A stretch of DNA of 64,000 nucleotides from Diogma glabrata. Lineage: Eukaryota > Arthropoda > Insecta > Diptera > Cylindrotomidae. The notes under the pieces are model-generated. The model saw only the letters and a list, made by a program, of their open reading frames with translations, was not told the origin of the DNA and did not search any database. Positions 1 through 12,235 of this stretch are shown here, in pieces. The first letter of the stretch is position 1. The number at the start of each line of letters is the position of its first letter. The DNA is taken from the NCBI GenBank assembly GCA_963693315.1, contig OY856187.1:49405161-49469160 (forward strand), written 5' to 3'. The position numbers and the translations under genes were made by a program.

Positions 1-166
1 CAGTAGAGCAGACCATCGAGGAACCAGTGCAAATGTAAAGAAAAAGAAAAATGATACTATCCAATACTATTATTAATATAAACTAACACACTACTTAACT
101 CATTAAGAAAATAATAATCTCATCAAACATAACATATTACAACAACAATGCTTCAGCATATTGACA

Positions 167-1149
167 TCAAGCAGTACCCGCATCAAGACTCCTAACATCA
201 ACCACATCCAATATATCTTGATGTGCTTTAACAGCGACGACAGTATCATCAGCACACGTAATCCGGACTCTTCCATTAGAGACATTGACCTTTTTAATTA
301 ATAGCTTCTTTTTTAAATCAATGCAAAATCTCTTCAGTGCAGCAATGTCAGGAGAAAGATTGTCATTAAAATAGATCCTGGATTGCAGCTCAATATCCAT
401 AACTGGCGACAACCTCAAATTTTTATCTTTAAAGTACTTAGACATGATTGTATCTCGCAACCTGAATTTCACCAAAATAGTTCTTTTATTCTTACTCGAA
501 ATATTGTAAAACAAGATGTCATCTATTTTAACAACTATACCCAGTTGCAACACCACTTTGATTATTAAGTCTTTGGGATAAGGACAAGATAACGGCAGCC
601 CATTGATAACAATGTCTTGTCTCCTACTTTGTAAATCCAAACGCTCCAGTTTAGCATAATTCGCAGCAAGAACTAGCGCTCGGAACGAATCGACGAAATC
701 GACGAAAATCGACCACACGCTTATTAAGAGCTTTAACATCAGCATAAATAGGGTGGGTGGGTAAACCAGCCACCACATCCTTACACTCAGCCAAGACTTT
801 ATTTTCAAAATTGAGCAATTTATACTTTGTAGTTCTGTGTTTAACTCCAGTTTGAAGTGTTGTAATTCTGAACGAAAAGACTGGAAATCAACATTCAACT
901 CCAATTTGAACTGTTAAAACTCAGTGCGTAAGGGCTGAACTGTAAGCTGATCACTCTTCTTCTTAAATTCTGCACATGTTAAACAATTCCAATTAGTTGA
1001 TGATGATTCAGCCAAATACTTATAGAATCTCTGCTTAATGCGAGCACATTTAAATGAAACCATTTGTTACACGCATCACAGCAAATGCCACCATCCTCCC
1101 CAAATAATCGACAATCAGGACAAAAAGCCTTAGCCTCACGCCCCGCCAT
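167..1149 (-). pseudogene. LINE ORF1 relic with PHD finger
   Basis: Reading from an ATG at 1149, the first part forms a C4HC3 PHD-type zinc finger: CPDC, then ICCDAC, a WFH histidine, KC, and WNCLTC. A one-base deletion near 1051 must be bridged to keep the finger in frame, and an in-frame stop lies at about 914-916. The remaining 245 codons down to 167 contain a coiled-coil-like leucine-rich stretch. They end in a domain with a RIYFNDNLSP motif, typical of the ORF1 (FP-like) proteins of insect non-LTR retrotransposons. Such proteins are thought to bind the element RNA. No ORF2 follows before position 1, so the rest of the element may lie outside the window. The frameshift and stop make it a relic. 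Family assignment within CR1/Jockey-type LINEs is inference. Confidence 0.7.
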
Positions 1150-1559
1150 TTATGCTATACGCCAGACTGCAATATGTCCGGTCAATATTATCAGGAATCA
1201 CAGCCCAGATTAGTTAATACAAATCGTCACTTGGATGATATAAACAGCAATTGTCCAATTCAAAGCAAAAATATTTGGTTAATATGAACAGCACCTTCGA
1301 TGATATAAAATTCATAAGAATATTTTGAACTTATACACACCACAGAGCAAATCAGTATTCACTGCAATATCAGTAGTCCGTAATATCAGGCAGCGCAGCA
1401 AATGTTAAGATGGAACAAGACAGCAAGAATTCTATATATATGTTAGAATATACACAGCAGCTATCCAATCAAACAGCAAAAATCCAATATTTGGTAAATA
1501 TCAACAGCACTCTCGATGATACAACTTAGTACAAATAATTTGAGGTTATACACCTATTA

Positions 1560-1870
1560 TTGGTTACATTTATTTTATGACGTTTGTTCACAATCGTCTC
1601 TACATTTGGCGCAACGAATATATTGAATTGATATTATTGCATTTAATTCAACAATCAGCTAGGCATTAGCGCAACAGTTTCAGATGGTTTTTGTTATTTA
1701 AGTACTATAAGAAATAAGATACACTCGTGATGATAGGCTAGGAAGGAGGAGGGTGAACATTGGGATCCAACACGAACTAAATGGGGTGAGTGAAGTATTT
1801 TTAATTTACTAAATTAGTGTGTGACCATCTTGGTCTCTTTGGCCTTTGAGGTCGGCCTTCACGGTTGTGA
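1560..1870 (+). repeat. Dispersed repeat family, copy 1
   Basis: This stretch shares blocks with 10971-12110 and 38981-39790: a GGAAGGAGG or GGAAGGTGG box, then a short variable piece, then TGGGGTGAGT. Upstream of the box it also shares CAACAATC...GGCGCAAC blocks with the 38981-39400 array. No coding capacity was seen. The family could be the 5' region of an LTR or other retroelement, but boundaries and target duplications were not found. Confidence 0.45.
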
Positions 1871-2519
1871 AATTCTGCTAGTTAACTGTAAAACGCCTTT
1901 TGTGAATATCTAATACTTCGTGTCAAATCTACCGTATTAGTTTATAATATCATATCAATCTAACTGTAATTGAATATGCAATTTCACTTTCTCCCCCAAC
2001 AATAAATCAAACTACACTTTTTTGTTCGCATACATACTCTGTCTCTATAATTTTAATTAAATAAAAAACGAAAATCACAAACCATATTTTTTTTGGTCAT
2101 AAAATTCAAATTTATGTAAAATACTTTGTCATCGTTCATCCGTAAAAAACAAAATAACAATGCCTGCCCATTGTTATTGTTATTTTTTATCACAAAATTA
2201 AACAACCGCAATATTCATCAACACCCGATAAACATCCCAACAACAAAAATCAATTTATTTTATTTTGTATTACTTTCAGTTTCAAACAATCCCTAATTTT
2301 AAGGAAACAAAAAATGGAACGGAAATGAAGTTACACAAAACCAATTGTTTTTTCTTGTTAAAGAACAAAAAAGTTCTAATTAATTTCTGGGTTTCTGCTT
2401 TAAGGAAAATATCTTAAGTTAACAGAAACGAGGAAAAGAAAATGAAAGGGTTTATTATAATTAGGAGTATTACAGAAGAAAGTCAAAAAGAAAATTTTTA
2501 AGTACACACTATTCGGTGA
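1871..2519. other. AT-rich intergenic, nothing recognised
   Basis: No gene, RNA or repeat could be supported here. Confidence 0.5.
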
Positions 2520-2524
2520 TACTA

Positions 2525-2619
2525 GGTGCGTTCGATTTGACTGAAACAAATGAAAAACCAACAACAATTGCATTCAATTTTTCAGTTGTTTCAGCTTCTT
2601 CAGTCAAATCGAACACGGC
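2525..2619. mobile_element. 95-bp MITE-like inverted-repeat element
   Basis: The ends are near-perfect inverted repeats. The left starts GGTGCGTTCGATTTGACTGA and the reverse complement of the right end reads GCCGTGTTCGATTTGACTGA. A direct TACTA flanks both sides (2520-2524 and 2620-2624), fitting a 5-bp target duplication. There is no coding capacity, so it would depend on a transposase elsewhere. The superfamily is unknown. Confidence 0.55.
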
Positions 2620-3054
2620 TACTAAAGCATTTAGTTTTCAGTTGTTGAGCTCTTGGAAATATTTCCATCACACTACACATTTCTTTATAATTCTTCTAAC
2701 GAAAGAAAAACAAAAATTGACCGTTTTTGTCAAATTCCATTTTGCATATCGACTAGCTGTTAAGGATAAGTTTTTTCAGATGCCAATCACAAATTATTGA
2801 ACGTTGAGCGGAAACTGATTAAATGAAAATCCTTTATAAATATTATTCAATAGACTAAACTAAACCAACATTATAATTCTGTTTCATTTCAGGAGAAAAT
2901 TTCCCCAATACAAAATTCTCCTAATTTTTTGACAAAAAGAGAAACAAAATCTTACTATAGTGTTGTCTACAATTCGAAAACTTATATGAAATAAGATTGT
3001 AATAGAGTTTTCGTTAGATTTACGAGCAAATACGAAGTATATGAAAATATATTT

Positions 3055-3755
3055 CGTCGCTTTAATAATGAAATAACGTATACCATATATACGTTGTTAT
3101 TATATAATGGGTGCGCTGCATTCCCCATAATGATGTCTATAAAGTGGCATTTTAACATTTTTCAATTTTTTTATAACTGGGGGTGAAAATTAATATATTG
3201 TTAATTAACGTACATGCAAATTTGAATTTGGTTAAATATTGAAACAGCGTAAATGCATGTACGATATTTCAATTCCTACAGAATAATAACTTGGGTAAAA
3301 TCAGTGTCGTATACTTTACATACATTACGATCGCCACACAAAATGGTAAATCTAAAATATTGTATACGCATCATTCATTACTACATGATATTCTGGTTCA
3401 TATAAATAAAAAATTGTAAATATATTATGCGTTAGTTCTATAATAATTAGTTTTAGGCTTAATCGTACTTCCATACAAAATGAAATAACGTATATGAAAT
3501 ATGAAATAACGTATAAGGTACCTGATTGACTTTTCACCTCTTTTTAGGTAGAAAAGCCAGCAGGTACCAATGTGAAATTTTAATATGCTGTGGGGAAATT
3601 AGTCAAGATTAATTGATAGACATTTTTTTTCCAATATCTTTATTCATTCAATAGTGCTGCCGAGTTTATGAAAATCAGAAAATCGAAAAATCTTTAAACC
3701 CAATTATCTCAAAACTACACTTTTGCGAATACGTTGTTTCATTATTAAAGCGACG
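3055..3755. mobile_element. Non-autonomous element with 27-bp terminal inverted repeats
   Basis: Positions 3055-3081 and 3729-3755 are inverted copies differing at one of 27 bases (left end starts CGTCGCTTTAATAATGAAAT). The interior is AT-rich, with two further short copies of the ATGAAATAACGTAT motif near 3480-3510. No open frame of note lies inside. A target duplication was not evident. Confidence 0.5.
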
Positions 3756-5059
3756 ATTTATAAAGAACTTTAAAAGTTAAAAGCTTGTTTTTTTTTTAGA
3801 AAAAAAAGAGAAAAACAAAAAACATAACAAAAATGAAAACTTGTATTTTTGTATTTTTATGTTTTCGTAAATATCAGTCGTCTGCATTTTTTATTGCAAA
3901 TTAAGAAAATTCATAAAAATCTTATACGTTTTGTTTACGTTATTTTTCACGTTTAACAAATAAATTTTTGATATGGATGTGCTGCAAGCTAGTTGTTCAT
4001 TTTAGTAAGTTATTATTGTTAGTCCTGTGCTTGTTTGTTCCTTTTTTCATATTTTTATTTTTTCGTTTAAGTTTATAGCATTTGATATATTTTATGTGTT
4101 TTTATTGTTGTTGTCTTATATTATGATGAAGCTAAAATTGCAGAAGGAAAATATGGCAAATAAAAATAAAAGATTTGTAATTATCATTGTTTAAGATAAA
4201 AAAGGATGATAAAATACTAATTTTAAGGAAATTTATGTTTGATATAATGGATTAATTTTTAATGTATGTAATTGGCTTACAGCAAATAAAATATGTTTAC
4301 GTTTATGCTTTGTATTATATCTCAATTGAAACTGCTGTTGCGAGTTTTACTCGATTTTAATGGTCAATGCATGAGGAGTGTCGCATCCCAATTTATCAAT
4401 CTATCTTTTATCATTATCGTCATTTATCAAGTATAAAACACTAAATAAGTTAATAAAACAAATAAAAAAACAAACAATGACTTCCTCAAGTTCAACATTT
4501 CTTGTATTGCGTAATTTGGTTTAAATAGTAATTTTAATTATTTATTCCGCATTGCAAAAATACAAGAAATAGAGGAAGTTAAATGATTTGTTTTTCATAT
4601 TTATTTATTTACCAAAATTATTAGATTAAAATAAATTGTTTGTTAAAATTAAGTTAAAATAAATTGTTGAACAAATAAATAATACATGAACCATGTGAGT
4701 TGTGCAATTATATTAGACTTAACTAGCCAAAAATTAAAAATAAAAATAATAGAGTTGTGCTTAAAAATTTAAATAAAGGAGTCGGTTAAGATAAATTAAA
4801 ATTAGTCAGTCGCATTTGAACTTAAAAATATGGAGGGGCTGAACTCTCACAGCTCTGAGATATCAAGACTTCGGTCTGGGTTAAGGATTTTGATATAGTT
4901 TTCGGCAAAAAACTTTTATGAGGACATGATTTTTAGTTTTGGGCAGCGATGTATTTCAAACATAACTTTTTGTTAAAGTACAAGTATTTTTTATCTCTGT
5001 TTAAAAATTTATTACAAAACTAACACGAAACATCACTACGTTGCCGGAAAATTATAATC
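3756..5059. other. AT-rich intergenic with one small hairpin
   Basis: No gene was seen. Around 4480-4590 there is an imperfect hairpin: GACTTCCTC and TTTCTTGTATT face an inverted ACAAGAAATAGAGGAAGT. It could be another small MITE relic. Confidence 0.35.
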
Positions 5060-5460
5060 AAAATTCCAAAAATATTGTTAAACTAAATAAAATCAAACTT
5101 TTTTCAAAATTCCAAAAATATTCCTAAAATTAGAATGAAATAAAATATTTAAACTTTTTCTAAATTCCAATAATATTCCAAAAATTCTTGAATATCAAAC
5201 TTTTTCCAAAATTCTAAAAATATTGCAAAAATTATTACAAAATCAAAAATTGAAATTTTTTCAAAATTCCAAAAATTATAATAAAATCAAAAATTTAAAA
5301 TTTTTCAAATTCCTAAAAATATTCCAAAAATTCTTACAAAATCAAAAATTAAAACTTTTTCCAAAATTCTAAAAATATTGCAAAAAAATTATTACAAAAT
5401 CAAATATACAAACTTTTTTCAAAATTCCAAAAATAAATCATAAACTATAACAAATTCAAA
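5060..5460. repeat. Degenerate ~50-bp AT-rich tandem repeat
   Basis: Seven loose copies of a unit containing AAACTTTTTCCAAAATTCC and an ATTACAAAATC tail recur at intervals of about 47-57 bp. Confidence 0.6.
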
Positions 5461-5513
5461 AATTTCCATGTCCAATTTCATTTTCAATTACATTTACGTC
5501 ATAAAAACAGCTA

Positions 5514-5745
5514 CATTTTTTTTTCCAAAAAATTGGGTAAAAAAATAAATGAAATCATTTTTTGACACACTTGACATTATTTTTTTGACAAACTTATAAT
5601 GCCATAATTCTCTATAATAATAATAAAATTTCATTTCATACAAACTATTAATTTTATTTTTTTCTAAAAAAATTGGGTAAAAAATAAATAAAAACCTTTC
5701 TTTTGACACACTTGACAACTTTTTTTTGACAAACTTATAATGCAT
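5514..5745. repeat. Two direct copies of a ~90-bp block, 140 bp apart
   Basis: The block with AAATTGGGTAAAAAA, TTTGACACACTTGACA and TTTGACAAACTTATAATGC occurs twice. The AATTGGG marks are at 5531 and 5671. Confidence 0.6.
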
Positions 5746-5947
5746 TTATCTAGTTTTTGATCTCACATACCAATCCCTACCAGCAAGATTTCCTCAAATT
5801 TAATGTTTCTACTCGTAATCACTTAAAATGAACGTTTCTTAAGCCAAAAATATTAAAATTTGCTATTTTTGACACACAAAATGATTTTTTTGACACACTT
5901 CCGGTACAGTTATCGAACACAGCATCCTTTCGGACCTGTCCCTTGAG

Positions 5948-7541
5948 TACAGATGTAAATTTACCGGTAAAATATTTTTATGGTAATTTTACCGTAAAAT
6001 TACCGGTAAGATTGGTAAAATTGGTAAAATAGGTAAAATATAAAACTGGATCAAAAAATTAAATTATGGTTGCATTTTTAATTTATTCAAAATGTACGAC
6101 TGTATCACAATTATTTCTATAGTTTATAAAAACATTATGCAAATCAAATATATTTTTATGGAGTTAAATATGCTTAATCGCAGAGTATTTATAGACAAGA
6201 ATATACATAATCAGCATTGGAGAATTCTTTTATATCTAAAAAATGAACGAAAATCGGCTGCTGTTTATACTTAGCAGAGTACATCTTGAAAACGGACAAC
6301 ACGTTGTTTGCACATCTGTAAAAATGAAAGAAATCCTGGACCAACTGACTACAACGATGACTGCTTTCTTCACTGTTATGTCGAAGTTATGCGTTTGTAA
6401 GGCCTATATTCGAAAATGTTTACGTATTGGTACTTATTACACATGGAATGGAGATATAAAAACCATTGAATGGCACCAGAAAACCAAGCATATTCATTGA
6501 AGCTTAATATATGTTTAAACTATATGCGATGCATCCCTACATAAATGCTACTTTCATCGCATGTGGTTGAGCCCGGTTTAACGTTTTTTCAGTATTGATA
6601 ATTGTCAACGGCATTAAATGTGTGGCGTGTCACTCCACATATATGCCACAACCGACGATGAGATGGATACATTAATTACGCGGGCAGCAATCAAAATCTA
6701 ATTCGTGCATTGTTTCATTCATGGGAACAATATAAAAGGCAAATGGCTAAAAAAAAATTTTCTCAAACTCGAAACAAAAATTTACAATGAAGGGCTGTTA
6801 ATATTCCGTTGCGTTGTGTGTTCTTAACAGTTTGAGAATTCTATCGATCTGCTGCTGTTGCTGCTTCGTGTAAAGTAAAATTGCAACGCAAACCAAATTA
6901 CTTTCAAATTATTTCCAAATATTCTAACTTACTATATAAGAATCACGATTTGTGAGAAAACGAACTATACTTACGGCCAACAATAAAGACATCTACGAAC
7001 TTCACAAAATTATTCAATCTAACATTCAAAGCGAAGAAATAATATAGAAATCCGTCTATGCCGCAACTGCTATAGAGCCAAATGAAGCATTTTGTTTTTC
7101 CAACAGAATGTTTTTAATTCACTCGATCTGTCCCACCCCGTACTGCAATTGAAAAACAGTTCACCGCAGTGTATCGATGAAATGCATAAGATTTACTCTT
7201 TTATTCGTATCAATTGCTCGCCAGTAGGTACTGCACAAAGACTTACTTTGCTGGAATCAATAACCTTGGATGGCCTCAATCTACACCAGTTTAAAAAAGT
7301 GTTCAATACCTCAGATGCATTTTGGACTAAGATCTAGGTTTCAGAGGCATCTTGTTGTGATAAATATTCTTGATGTTGTAATAAATATTCGATAATTCCA
7401 CAAAAAAAGCACAAACTTTGATTTTTATTAAACAAAGGGTAATAAAATTTTATTGCAATTTTACAAGCCTAAGTAATATTACGTAATATTACCAATTTTA
7501 CCGGTAATTTTACCATGGGCAATATTACCTTTACATCTGTA
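5948..7541. mobile_element. hAT-like non-autonomous DNA transposon
   Basis: Both ends read TACAGATGTAAA inward, giving 12-bp terminal inverted repeats. The subterminal zones on both sides are rich in GGTAAAATTACCGGTAA-type motifs. Identical 8-bp direct repeats CCCTTGAG flank the element (5940-5947 and 7542-7549); 8 bp is the hallmark target duplication of hAT elements. No hAT transposase frame was recognised inside. The 1.6-kb interior holds a Helitron-protein relic (6243-6500) and an unrecognised 81-codon frame at 7092-7337. Confidence 0.7.
6243..6500 (+). pseudogene. Helitron helicase-like protein fragment
   Basis: An 85-codon frame contains HLENGQHVVCTS, TTTMTAFFTV and TYYTWNGDIKTIEW. These are in the order and spacing seen in Helitron replication-initiator/helicase proteins, just before the domain that continues with a KQG motif. 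The rest of the protein, including Rep and helicase catalytic motifs, is absent. The fragment sits wholly inside the hAT-like element, so it was captured by it or inserted into it earlier. Family recognition is from memory of conserved motifs. Confidence 0.6.
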
Positions 7542-7925
7542 CCCTTGAGTATACCTATTTTTAGAAAAAAAATTTGGAAATCCCACCAGCGGTTTTCCCT
7601 GCAGCGTAGGTAATGACGGCGGCCGGACGGACGGCCGGCCGACAGACATACATACATTTTTTTTGCTTTTTTAGAATCAGTAGGGCCTAAAACGTCGAGA
7701 TATGTCAAAAAAAGTGGGGGTAAGAATTTCACTTTGAGCTCATGAATGTAATACTTAGGTCTTTCAGACCGAAGTAAGAATTCTTTTCAAAATAAAAATA
7801 TATGAGTTTTTCTTCTTGCTAAAATTATGTGTTTTTAAATAATATACAGTCCACTTTAAAACTAATCAATTAAAATAAAATACAGTTCCAATAGTGGAAA
7901 AAGCAACAACTGAGATGGAACATTT
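7542..7925. other. Intergenic with a short GC-rich patch
   Basis: A run at 7609-7655 is built from CGGCCGG and GGACGGAC words, unlike its AT-rich surroundings, and is followed by ATACATACAT. No gene was seen. An 11-bp inverted match (ACTTCGGTCTG at 4868-4878 against 7765-7775) may mark an older element around the hAT insertion, but it is too short to rely on. Confidence 0.3.
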
Positions 7926-8892
7926 ATGCAATCAGTTATAACTCAAATTCAGTCCATGTCGAATAAATTAACAGATAAACTTACAAACATAGAATCTAGA
8001 ATAATTGATCTTGAAAAATCTAGATTAGATGAATTGACTTCACCAGAAGAATTACAATTGAATCCTGATGCTGAGTTTAATGCAATTACTACAAATCCAG
8101 AATTTTACGACAAAAGTCAATAAAGAAAATGAAGGACGAATAAATAATTTGACGCCAGCGAAAGAAGTTGAAAATTTAAATGTAAAAGTTGGGCTGCCGT
8201 ATAGTCAATTAATTTCTAGTATCAACCCAACGCAGCCAATTATTAATTTCGCTTCAAGAATGAAATGACAAAGTTTTCTGGATAGGCTGAGCAATGGCCG
8301 ATCTTTGTATCATCATTTAATGATACTACAAGTGAATATGCCATTCAAGAAAGACAATATCACAATCAATTGGTTCAATGAACAAAGCCGAGACATAAAT
8401 ACCAGAATAATTAATTGTAAAATTAAAGGAGTAGATCGTGAGTGCAGAGAATTGCCTTTTAACAATGTACATGCTGTTCAAAATCTGCAATTGCCAAATC
8501 TGTCGATGAATTTTAATCAACTAATTCAAAAGTACCCTAAACTATCAGGTCTGCCAGTAAGAAGTTATGAAGACGCAGAGCCACGTGTTTTAATTGGCCT
8601 GAATAATATATGCCTGGACCTTGGAAAGAATTATATTGAACGTTTATCAAATGGTCGTGTAGTTGTAGAAACAGTACTTGGTAGGATTGTATATGGCCCA
8701 CAAGAAAATTTAAATGCCAACGGAAGTCATATACTATTAATAAATTCTACAATTCAAAATGATGAACAGCAAAAATATGCAGAATTACATCGTATAGTCC
8801 ATGATTACTACGTAACGAATCCAACGGTAACGAATCCAACAAATGATGATCCAACGAATCCAACAAATGATGAACGAGAACGAATACGTTAG
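7926..8892 (+). pseudogene. BEL/Pao retrotransposon gag-pol relic
   Basis: Three frames must be combined. The first (7926-8123) is a gag-like coiled coil. Around 8250-8360 the frame reads MTKFSG, a stop, then QWPIFVSSF, the gag motif of BEL/Pao elements. From about 8420 a long open stretch carries YPKLSGLPVRSYEDAEPRVL and LIGLNN followed by ETVLGRIVYG, the aspartic-peptidase region of BEL/Pao pol. Frameshifts and a stop separate the parts, and reverse transcriptase is missing. The end at 8810-8890 is a short tandem of ACGAATCCAAC units. No LTR was identified next to it. This is a broken relic, not an active gene. Confidence 0.7.
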
Positions 8893-10970
8893 AGAGCTCA
8901 GATTCCACCATATTCCAACATTCCAACGCATCCTTCAGTGACCTCGACGTAATATGTCGCATAACATCATCAGGGTAAAGCACAATAGATCTTTAGCTCG
9001 CGGTGCTACTGGAACTAACTAATCGAATGGCTCAGTTTCGACACGCCCTATAAAAAATGGTCAAAATTCTTCTTTGTTGAAATGGTGAAGAACCATTTTC
9101 TAATTTTTTGAAAATCAAACGAATAATGGACAAACAAAATCAAAATATTTGTTATGAAGGGTAATTCAAACTCCGTGATTGAAATTCGACCCACTTTCCC
9201 CACACACATTAAATCTACCTTAACAGAAACTTTCATAGTTGTTTTCATTTTTCCTTTACACATGGTTTCTTGTACTCGGTCCGTGATCGTCATCTGCAAT
9301 GGTTTCCGTTAGAAAATTGTTGTAATGTTTTCCAATGTAATTTCCTATATTCAATTTGTAATCGTTAATTGCTGTAGAATTAGCATAAAGCAGTTGTGCA
9401 ATATCATTGATTCGTGGTTGCGCTATTCCCATGTAGATGTCCTGCAATCATTTCATAATCAATGTTTTTGTTTATAACTATTTTCCGATTTTAGTACAGT
9501 GAAGACACTTTTGGTGGGAAAAAAACAAAAACGAAAAACACAACATTTCCCTAATTTGAATTCACTCTATCGCCCAAAAGATGAGAGGATTCAGTCAATG
9601 GATTGCGTCTCGTTTATCGCAGTGTCGTGAACGTATTGAGTTGCCTTTGTTTCATTTCATAAAAGGTAATTTCCTACAATCGTTTCGTATTAGATATTTC
9701 TGTTTATGGTTCCCTTCCAAATATTGGTACCGGTTAATAGTGAAGACCCTTTAAGTGAGTATACATATATACCGAAAGAGAATGTCCTATAAACAAACTT
9801 ATTGCGTTTATTGATTTGTGATGTAAACACGGCGAGATTTTGATTATAAATACGCGGTTGAAGCTATAGAGGCTCTCTTAGTCGATTTCTATTTCATATT
9901 GGATTGATTTCTTTTTTTGACGTCTTCTTGCTGAGTGGCCATCTTTTCTGTGGTTATGGATTGGAAATAATTAAAAATAATTAAAACGAGAAATAGGTGA
10001 GATCATCAAAAGATTTTAAAAGAATTTTTTTGGGAATAAAATTATTGGCAAGCAATTGACCAAAAAGTCGCGATTATCTCCAGTGGAGGATATGATATAA
10101 ACAAAAGAAAAGAAAATAATTACAAGTTTGTGTTTGTTGCCATAAGGCTAGTCGAAATTGCGTAAATCAATCATAAACAAAAATATTAGTACGATTAAAA
10201 TTAGTGTTAATCTTATTAAAATTCGTGGTTATATTTATTGAAATTAAATAGATGAATCCAATGATTATAAAAAGTAAATAATGATTTATCAGCTCAGTTT
10301 TTTATGTTGTTCGTCTCATACATGTTGGTGATTACTAAAATTAAAATAAGTAGACAAGAAAACATATTTATTATAGTAATTAGTGTATTCTAAGCAAAAA
10401 AATTTATTAACAATTTGTGTTAAACTATTGATTGTACATATAACGAATAAAATTAAATGTAAATGGTTGGACAAAATGGATTGTTAAGTGAAATTTATTG
10501 TCAGTGTAAAGGTTAACCTCTGAAACCAACGTTATCAACAGAAAGTTCTGTTGGCACTAAAACATGAAAACTGGTATATCGGTAGTTGTTTTTTTGTTTG
10601 TTCATATCAGTCGTCGTGAATGACGTAGTATCAAGGATAAAGTTAATTAACTAGTGACGCTGTTGTTTACGAGATAAACAAATTAACTCATAAGCTTATG
10701 AATATATTTTTTGTCGTGGCCTGAGGAGAACAAGGTTTGACTGTGATATATTGAAGTGGCATTTTGGAAGTAACGTTACCTTTGAGTATCAAAGAAAAGT
10801 AATTGGAGCAGTTCGGATCAATAAATGATATTCTTGTTTTGAACATACCGGTGACATATATTTATACGACCTTTTATTTGGCGGTGATTAACTTTTTGGG
10901 TGGTTAAGATGGAAACAAAGAAATTTTTTTGGTTGTGAATTTAACATTGAATACCATCGAGCTTCAATAA
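8893..10970. other. Non-coding stretch, no gene recognised
   Basis: Only short frames occur. Two loosely similar blocks at 9430-9510 and 9660-9760 (ATTTCATAA...GTGAAGAC) suggest an old duplication. A TATA-like ATTATAAATA at about 9842 could belong to a retroelement promoter, but nothing else supports it. Confidence 0.35.
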
Positions 10971-12120
10971 GGAAGGAGGATACTTATTGTCCAGGAATGA
11001 AGCGCTAGGCTAGTAAAAGGGGACGAAGGAGAGGGATCTGGAATACCTATGGGGTGAGTCATATTTCATTTTATTTTGTTTTAATTATATGTAGGAATGT
11101 TGATGGAGGCGTGTGTGTACGAAAGTGGGCATATGCGAGTGTATGTGGTGCATGCGCATACGAGTCAGAGGAGAATGTGCTAGACTAAATGAGTTTCTTT
11201 ACACACAACATTGATGTCTACGGTTATCATAGGTAGCAAAGACTACCTCTATTTTAATTTCTTTTAGGAGTCAAACATGTTTTTGTTATTCGATTATTTA
11301 CATCACAACAAACCAAGATCTACCGTTATATGTGGATTCTGGTATTATAATTTAATTTAAATCGAGAAAGTGGTTAATAACAATTAATGTTGGGATTGTT
11401 GACGTTGTGCAGATAATACGAACTTATTACTTCCTACTGCGTAAGCGATAAGTGATAACAATTTACAGTAAAACAAACAAATGATATTGTTTTTTTTGTT
11501 GTTCTTTTTGAATGCGCGTTATATTTGCTGTTAGAAAACTTACAACATTTGTTACCATTTGGTCCATGAAATTATATAGGAATTTAACTTATTACAACAA
11601 TAATCGAATAAATAATTCAATCACTAACGGGAACTTTTAAAATTATTTTGCCGTTATGTTGGTGTAAAATTTCACCCTTAAGTGCCGCCATTGTTTTTTA
11701 TTTTTCTTTGAACATAAATCTCTATGTGGTGGGATGTGGAAGTGAAGGATTAACTTTTTTGAAATATGAAACTTATGGGCATGGATGAAGGTATGGGTGA
11801 TTGAGTGCATGTGTGTGTAAGTGTGTGCGCGTGTGTATGTGGGTGAGAGTGCGCGATTGTATGAGGAGTGAAAGTGTGAAATAGTGTGATGAAGTATGGG
11901 GTTGGGCGTGGTGATCGTGGTCCTTTTCGCGTATGAGGTTTGCCAGAGTCTCGGTCTTTCACCTGTTTTTTTTTCTCATATTCGTTCTTGTCATGTTTTT
12001 CGCGTACTATTGTGTATTTGTGCTGAAGTAGCAGGATTTCTTACTCGTTCCCACAGATTGCAGCTAGTCTGGGGCTATAAATAAATCTCGCTAGGTACGC
12101 GACCTGCTATGCCACTTCGT
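10971..12120 (+). repeat. Dispersed repeat family, copy 2
   Basis: It begins with GGAAGGAGG and TGGGGTGAGT as in the other copies. It shares a second block at about 11900-12110 with 39590-39770: GCCAGAGTCTC, TTTGTGCTG and CTCGCTAGGT plus GCGCGG or ACGCGA. The stretch at 11800-11880 is a GT-rich simple repeat. No protein is encoded. An LTR element or other retroelement part is possible. Confidence 0.45.
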
Positions 12121-12235
12121 TGTTAGTCAACGAAGCAGCGCTTCATTACATATTTCTAATTTTTATTTTATCGTCATATTGTAAATGAACAAAATAATTT
12201 TTAATTAAACAATTTTTTTTCCCCTTTATCTCCGT

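Noticed and set aside
2516..2800. Plus-strand 94-codon frame
   Set aside because: It overlaps the 95-bp MITE and has no recognisable domain.
4868..7775. Outer transposon with ACTTCGGTCTG inverted ends
   Set aside because: Only 11 bp match and the neighbouring bases do not continue the similarity.
8747..8983. Minus-strand frame with LLDSLDHHLLDSL repeat
   Set aside because: Antisense of the short tandem repeat at the end of the BEL/Pao relic.
11750..11962. Minus-strand frame rich in HT and HAHT
   Set aside because: Translation of a GT/CA simple repeat.
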